Source: Natrialbaceae archaeon Tc-Br11_E2g1
GTDB taxonomy: Archaea > Halobacteriota > Halobacteria > Halobacteriales > Natrialbaceae
Length of the DNA: 10,458 nt
Direction of reading: 5' to 3'
NCBI GenBank assembly: GCA_001564255.1
Contig: LKNC01000077.1
Location: 1 to 10,458 of the forward strand
The notes below the pieces were generated by a model that did not search any database, was not told the origin of the DNA, and worked only from the letters and a program-made list of their open reading frames with translations. A program made the translations under genes and the position numbers. The first letter of the stretch is position 1. Every line of letters begins with the position of its first letter. Shown piece after piece: positions 7,353-10,458 of the stretch.

Positions 7353-9284
7353 TCAGTCGAGGTCGTAGTCCTCTATTACCTCCTCGATGAGTGCTTCGGC
7401 GGCGTCAGGATCGTGCTCGTTGTACGGCCTGATGTCGTCCTCGAGGGCGGCGGCGTCGGTGGTCCCGTTCTCCTCGGCGAGTTCCGGCAGGTCGGTCCAG
7501 GCCGGACGCGCCCAGCCGTTGAGGACGTTCTCGACGATGGATTCACGCGGGATGAGGTGGTTGACCGCCTGTCGAAGTCGGTCGTCGTCCCACGGTTCGA
7601 CGTTCATCGGGTACTGAATGTACTCGTAGCCGCCGGCTTCGATGGCGTCGACCACGTAGTCCTCGGAGTCGTCGTACCCGTCGAGGTCCTCGGTGTTCAG
7701 CCCGTAGGTGATGTCGACCTCGTCGTCCTGGAGGGCACCGGAGCGAGTCGAGTTGTCGGGGACGATCTCGAGTTCGAGTCGGTCGATCACGGGGCCGTCG
7801 GGGAAGTCGGCCGGGCCGTCGAACCACTCGAAAGAGTCGACGCCGTGGTCGGTGACCCAGTAGTCCTCGTTGCGGACGTACTCGACGTACTGTTCGTCGG
7901 ACATCTCGTCGAACACGTAGGGTCCGGTGCCGATCGGTTCGGTATCCTCGCGCGGATCCAGGACCTCCTCGTCGCCGTCGAGGTCGGCCTGTTCGAGCGA
8001 GTGGATAGCGAGGCCGGGCAGTTCGCGCTCGGCTTCGGCGTCGGGGATCTGTGCGTAGAGGTCGACGGTGTACTCGTCGACCTCCCGGGCGTGTAACAGC
8101 GAGTCGTAGGTCTGAGCCGAGAGGTCGGAGTTCTCATAGCGCTCGGCGGTCGCGACGACGTGTTCGGCGGTCAACTCCTCGCCGTTGGTGAACTCGATGC
8201 CCTCGCGAATGTCGTAGCGAAACTGCATCCCGAAGACGCCGTCGTCGACGGCATCGGCCGCCTCCTCGGGCGTCAGCACGCGTACTTCGCCGTCCGCGGG
8301 GTCGTCCCCGGGGTGTTGGACGATGATCTGTTCGTCGGTCTCCGGTAGTCCGTCCTCGTTGAGGTCGACCGTGATCATGTACTCCTCGTAGTCGGTCCGG
8401 TCGACGTCGTTCACCTCGAGGAGGTCGTAGCTCTCGGCGAGCCACGGGTAGAGGTTACCGTCGACGTCGCTTCGAACGAGCGACTCGAAGACGAACTCCT
8501 GGACCATCGTGGAGGTGGTGTCCGTGCTGTACGGTGGGTCGAACGAGTCGGGGTTCTCCGCCGCGCCGATGCGGAGCGTGCCACCCTCCTCGAGGTCCGA
8601 GAGGTCGGTGTCGTCGGGATGGGCGCTCTCGTCTATCCACATGACCTGCTCGTCTTGGGGCGCGTACAGGCCGTAACTGAACAGACTCTCGCTGAACGGG
8701 TAGGTGCTGAACCCGTGGACGTCGGTGGTCATCACGCTTGCGACGAGATCGAAGTGGGTGATGGAGCTGTATCGCTCCTCGGCGAGGTACTCCCAGATCT
8801 CGTCGTAGCGCTCGCGACGGAGGTCGGTGTCCTCGACGACGTCGGTCCCGTAGCGGGCGTCGTCCATCATCCCGTCGAGTTCGGGATCGTCGATCCCGTT
8901 CAGGTTACAGCACTGGCCGTGGTTCTCGCTGTGATGGAGGGCGTTACAGAAGCTCTCGGGGTTGAACGTCCCGGACAGACCGATACACGGCACGTAGCCG
9001 TTTTCGGCGTACTCCGGGTCCATCACCCGGGCGGTGTAATCGTTCCACTCGTAATCCTCGATTTCGACGTCGAAATACCCCGTCTCCTCGAGCGACGAGG
9101 CGATCAGATCGACCATCTGAACGCGGTCGTCGTTGTCGGAGTTGACCTCGAGGCGAACGTCGATCGGGGCGTCGGTGTCGCCGCCGAGACAGCCCGAGAC
9201 GGCGATAACGCCGGTTGCGCCTACCCCCTGAAGCATCCGTCGGCGAGTAATACCGTGTTTTGTATGCGTGGGACCCTTACTCAT
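7353..9284 (-). CDS. dppA: Dipeptide/oligopeptide solute-binding lipoprotein DppA, apparently circularly permuted
   Basis: A 643-residue extracytoplasmic substrate-binding lipoprotein that hands peptides or similar solutes to DppBC. The N-terminus has a Tat motif (RRRML, 14-18), a hydrophobic stretch and a lipobox VSGC, with lipidated Cys32. The family 5 solute-binding fold follows in permuted order. Residues 41-216 match what is normally the C-terminal part (a strand before SDNDDR, FNPESF, DPELD, then RRERYDEIWEYLAEE). The canonical start GGTLRIG...DSFDPPYSTDTTS appears at 234-256. It continues through FTNGEELTAEHV (365-376) and IGTGPYVF (451-458) to DDDRLRQAVNHLIPR (566-580). The chain ends at DPDAAEALIEEV, where normal members continue. 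Also present are four Cys and three His in 100-126, and a DLNEDG acidic loop at 307-318. The start ATG at 9284 fits the TATA box at 9309-9316. It is the first gene of the operon. Confidence 0.93.
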   Translation of the reverse strand: MSKGPTHTKHGITRRRMLQGVGATGVIAVSGCLGGDTDAPIDVRLEVNSDNDDRVQMVDLIASSLEETGYFDVEIEDYEWNDYTARVMDPEYAENGYVPCIGLSGTFNPESFCNALHHSENHGQCCNLNGIDDPELDGMMDDARYGTDVVEDTDLRRERYDEIWEYLAEERYSSITHFDLVASVMTTDVHGFSTYPFSESLFSYGLYAPQDEQVMWIDESAHPDDTDLSDLEEGGTLRIGAAENPDSFDPPYSTDTTSTMVQEFVFESLVRSDVDGNLYPWLAESYDLLEVNDVDRTDYEEYMITVDLNEDGLPETDEQIIVQHPGDDPADGEVRVLTPEEAADAVDDGVFGMQFRYDIREGIEFTNGEELTAEHVVATAERYENSDLSAQTYDSLLHAREVDEYTVDLYAQIPDAEAERELPGLAIHSLEQADLDGDEEVLDPREDTEPIGTGPYVFDEMSDEQYVEYVRNEDYWVTDHGVDSFEWFDGPADFPDGPVIDRLELEIVPDNSTRSGALQDDEVDITYGLNTEDLDGYDDSEDYVVDAIEAGGYEYIQYPMNVEPWDDDRLRQAVNHLIPRESIVENVLNGWARPAWTDLPELAEENGTTDAAALEDDIRPYNEHDPDAAEALIEEVIEDYDLD

Positions 9285-9308
9285 GAAATGAACGGTTCAG
9301 GACACAGA

Positions 9309-9316
9309 TATAAAAA
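9309..9316 (-). promoter_or_regulatory. TATA box of the dpp operon
   Basis: TTTTTATA on the minus strand is centred about 28 nt before the dppA ATG at 9284 and predicts a leaderless or nearly leaderless transcript. It is the strongest archaeal TATA match in the window. The adjacent palindrome at 9311-9324 overlaps the TATA and BRE positions, so a bound regulator could block preinitiation complex assembly. Confidence 0.65.
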
Positions 9317-9324
9317 CGTTTTTA
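9311..9324. repeat. 14-bp perfect palindrome over the dppA core promoter
   Basis: TAAAAACGTTTTTA reads the same on both strands. Its left half holds the dppA TATA box on the minus strand; its right half is a TATA-like GTTTTTA on the plus strand. A third copy of the TAAAAAC half lies at 9349-9355. It may be an operator, a bidirectional core promoter, or simply A/T-rich promoter DNA; the sequence alone does not decide. Confidence 0.55.
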
Positions 9325-9348
9325 ATTCCAGCATGTGTTTGGTTGTAT

Positions 9349-9384
9349 TAAAAACAGAGCGCTCGGAACGGGATCCGGGCCCGT
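9349..9384 (-). terminator. Possible hpt terminator region (hairpin then T-tract)
   Basis: Reading on the minus strand after the hpt stop, a 5-bp stem ACGGG/CCCGT (9368-9372 with 9380-9384, 7-nt loop) is followed about 13 nt later by a run of five Ts (9350-9354). A 12-bp palindrome GGCGGTACCGCC lies just before it at 9393-9404. T-tracts end archaeal transcripts, so this could separate hpt from the dpp operon. The T run is short and could instead be an upstream promoter element. Confidence 0.35.
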
Positions 9385-9426
9385 CTACCGTCGGCGGTAC
9401 CGCCTCGATGGGCGGGTGTCCCGATG

Positions 9427-9996
9427 TCAGCCGTCACCGTCCTCGTCGACGACGACCAGTTCCCCGTCGACGACGTCGACGTTGATCAACGTCTTGACGT
9501 CGTAGCCCGCGTCGTCGACCTCGTTTCCGCCGCCGACTTTCTTGATCACGGCGACCGTGTCGATGACCTCCGCGCCGATCTCGTCTAAGGCGTCGAGGAC
9601 CGCCGTGAGCGTCCCACCCGTCGAGAGGACGTCGTCGATGACGAGCACACGTTCGCCCGCACGGACGTCGTTTATGTACATCTCGCTCTCGGAGTAGCCC
9701 GTCTGCTGGGAGATCGAGACCTCGCCCTCGAGGCCGTACTGTCGTTTCCTGATGACGGTCATCGGGATGTCGGTCATAAGCGAGACGGCCGTCGAGATGT
9801 GAATCCCCATCGCCGCGGGCGTGACGATCCGATCGACGTCCTCGAGTTGTGCCTTCCGAATGATGCGGATGACGATCTCCCGGAGCAAGCCGGGATCGAG
9901 CTTCGGAACGCCGTCGCTTACCGGATGGACGAAGTAGTGGTAGTCGTCTTTCTCGACGATGGGGGCCTCGAGCAGCGATCGTTTCAACTGGTCCAT
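9427..9996 (-). CDS. hpt: Archaeal purine phosphoribosyltransferase-like protein (HGPRTase-like)
   Basis: A 189-residue cytosolic type I phosphoribosyltransferase. The PRPP-binding motif [13 protein letters not shown] is at 117-129, with both acidic residues (Asp121, Asp122) present. The N-terminal region (KSLLEAP-type start, [14 protein letters not shown] at 18-31), [10 protein letters not shown] (59-68) and [12 protein letters not shown] (100-111) match the archaeal HPRT subfamily found in haloarchaea. This subfamily is assumed to salvage hypoxanthine or guanine to the nucleotide, but its true base substrate is uncertain. Haloarchaea carry several related paralogues, so the assignment to hypoxanthine/guanine is by homology only. 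The ATG at 9996 lies about 28 nt after a TATA box and the message should be leaderless. The dpp operon follows on the same strand after 142 nt and has its own promoter, so a shared function is not implied. Confidence 0.88.
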   Translation of the reverse strand: MDQLKRSLLEAPIVEKDDYHYFVHPVSDGVPKLDPGLLREIVIRIIRKAQLEDVDRIVTPAAMGIHISTAVSLMTDIPMTVIRKRQYGLEGEVSISQQTGYSESEMYINDVRAGERVLVIDDVLSTGGTLTAVLDALDEIGAEVIDTVAVIKKVGGGNEVDDAGYDVKTLINVDVVDGELVVVDEDGDG

Positions 9997-10019
9997 GTCG
10001 TGGGTGGGAGGGTTGACGA

Positions 10020-10027
10020 GTAAAAAC
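10020..10027 (-). promoter_or_regulatory. TATA box of hpt
   Basis: GTTTTTAC on the minus strand is centred about 28 nt before the hpt ATG at 9996, which predicts a leaderless mRNA. The core GTTTTTA is identical to that at the dppA promoter, which shows that this heptamer may be ordinary TATA DNA in this genome rather than a regulator site. Confidence 0.6.
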
Positions 10028-10055
10028 TGACGATCATCCCTCCGTCGACGGGAGC

Positions 10056-10095
10056 CGTCGGTCGGCGTCGAAAGTCGAACGCACGCCGACCGATG
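10056..10095. repeat. Long inverted repeat between divergent genes
   Basis: TCGGTCGGCGT (10058-10068) and ACGCCGACCGA (10083-10093) are perfect reverse complements over 11 bp with a 14-nt spacer. One G-T wobble and one further C-G pair extend the stem to 10056/10095. It lies in the 207-nt gap between hpt and the zinc-ribbon gene, 31 bases upstream of the hpt TATA box and about 75 bases upstream of the zinc-ribbon TATA element. It could be an operator for a dimeric regulator or a hairpin in an unseen transcript. Confidence 0.6.
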
Positions 10096-10169
10096 ATATG
10101 TCGGACACTACCGAAGGGGTGTCGCCGGGTAACTCGGCCATAGGATCCGGCGGCCGCCATTACAAGACG

Positions 10170-10177
10170 GATAACTA
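10170..10177 (+). promoter_or_regulatory. Possible TATA element of the zinc-ribbon gene
   Basis: GATAACTA is centred about 30 nt before the ATG at 10204 and would give a transcript with a leader of only a few bases. The match to the haloarchaeal TATA consensus is moderate. No Shine-Dalgarno sequence is obvious. Confidence 0.4.
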
Positions 10178-10203
10178 CGTCCCGAACACCCGAGGGGTCG
10201 GCT

Positions 10204-10419
10204 ATGATCGAGTGCACGAACTGCGAGACTGCCCAGTTCCTGCAGATTACCAAGAGCAGGGTCTACTTCCAGGACGGCGAGATGATACGCGAGATCAGCG
10301 AACGGTACGAGTGTACGCTCTGTGATGGAACCGGGACCTACACCTACACCGAAGACGAGGACGGTGCGTCGGTCAGCGGTGACGTCCAGGTGACCAAAGA
10401 GCGCCCGCGGTTTGCCTGA
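10204..10419 (+). CDS. Small zinc-ribbon protein of unknown function
   Basis: A 71-residue protein with two CXXC knuckles, CTNC at 4-7 and CTLC at 37-40, separated by 29 residues, as expected for a zinc ribbon. The second knuckle continues as CTLCDGTG, matching the CXXCXGXG motif of DnaJ cysteine-rich domains, but only once. The region between the knuckles (VYFQDGEMIREISERYEC) looks like beta hairpins. The C-terminal part (about 50-71) is acidic and likely flexible. Small double-CXXC proteins of this kind are common in haloarchaea and mostly have no known role; some bind nucleic acid or partner proteins. Support comes from the paired cysteines, the weak TATA element at 10170-10177 and a clean stop. 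It is divergent from hpt. Function is not assigned. Confidence 0.75.
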   Translation: MIECTNCETAQFLQITKSRVYFQDGEMIREISERYECTLCDGTGTYTYTEDEDGASVSGDVQVTKERPRFA

Positions 10420-10458
10420 CGGTCTCGAGTTCTCCAGGCGGTCCGAGAGTCCCGTCGC

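Noticed and set aside
7353..9284. DppA as two fused binding proteins or a frameshifted gene
   Set aside because: Each part of the fold occurs only once, there is a single signal peptide, and the frame is open throughout, which fits permutation better than fusion or damage.
8619..9485. Plus-strand open frame spanning the dppA start, the intergenic region and the hpt end
   Set aside because: It crosses the dppA promoter, shows no domain, and most of it is the reverse image of dppA.
10149..10158. GGCGGCCGCC palindrome upstream of the zinc-ribbon gene
   Set aside because: Short G/C-only palindromes are expected often in DNA of this composition.
10098..10325. Plus-strand open frame of 75 codons overlapping the zinc-ribbon gene
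   Set aside because: It lies in a different frame from the gene with paired CXXC motifs and would start just after the inverted repeat, with no TATA box at the right distance and a composition unlike a protein of this organism.

Overview
The window comes from a haloarchaeon (class Halobacteria). The DNA is GC-rich and the predicted proteins are strongly acidic. Promoters look archaeal, with T/A-rich TATA boxes about 25-30 nt before start codons, which implies leaderless mRNAs. The substrate-binding lipoprotein carries a Tat signal with a lipobox, as is usual in this group. No insertion sequence, CRISPR array, tRNA or rRNA gene was found, and the genus cannot be told from the sequence.

Left part (50-2524, + strand): three housekeeping genes. 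They are a DUF106/EMC3-type membrane protein, cytidylate kinase (cmk), and the archaeal TruB/Cbf5 pseudouridine synthase. cmk and truB overlap by one base. From general knowledge of archaeal genomes, this trio sits at the tail of the secY-adk ribosomal-protein supercluster; secY and adk would lie just outside the window. A hairpin in the 54-nt convergent gap (2525-2578) may stop transcription from both sides.

Middle part (2579-9284, - strand): a complete five-gene dipeptide/oligopeptide ABC importer, transcribed dppA-dppB-dppC-dppD-dppF. The four downstream genes overlap at every junction. dppA is followed by an 81-nt gap with a small hairpin, a layout that could allow the binding protein to be made in excess. 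DppA binds substrate outside the cell, DppB and DppC form the channel, and DppD and DppF hydrolyse ATP. A TATA box overlapping a 14-bp palindrome lies directly before dppA.

Right part (9427-10419): a purine phosphoribosyltransferase-like gene (hpt, - strand). It is divergent from a 71-residue zinc-ribbon protein gene (+ strand), with an 11-bp perfect inverted repeat between them.

The most notable observation is that DppA appears to be a natural circular permutant of the family 5 solute-binding fold. The segment that normally forms the C-terminal part comes directly after the lipobox, and the canonical N-terminal start appears only near residue 233. The protein also has a Cys/His-rich patch and a calcium-loop-like motif. 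DppF carries two insertions of about 100 residues each, one in the ATPase helical subdomain and one between cysteines of the C-terminal domain. I found no wholly unfamiliar multigene system; the novelty is in protein architecture and small regulatory structures.
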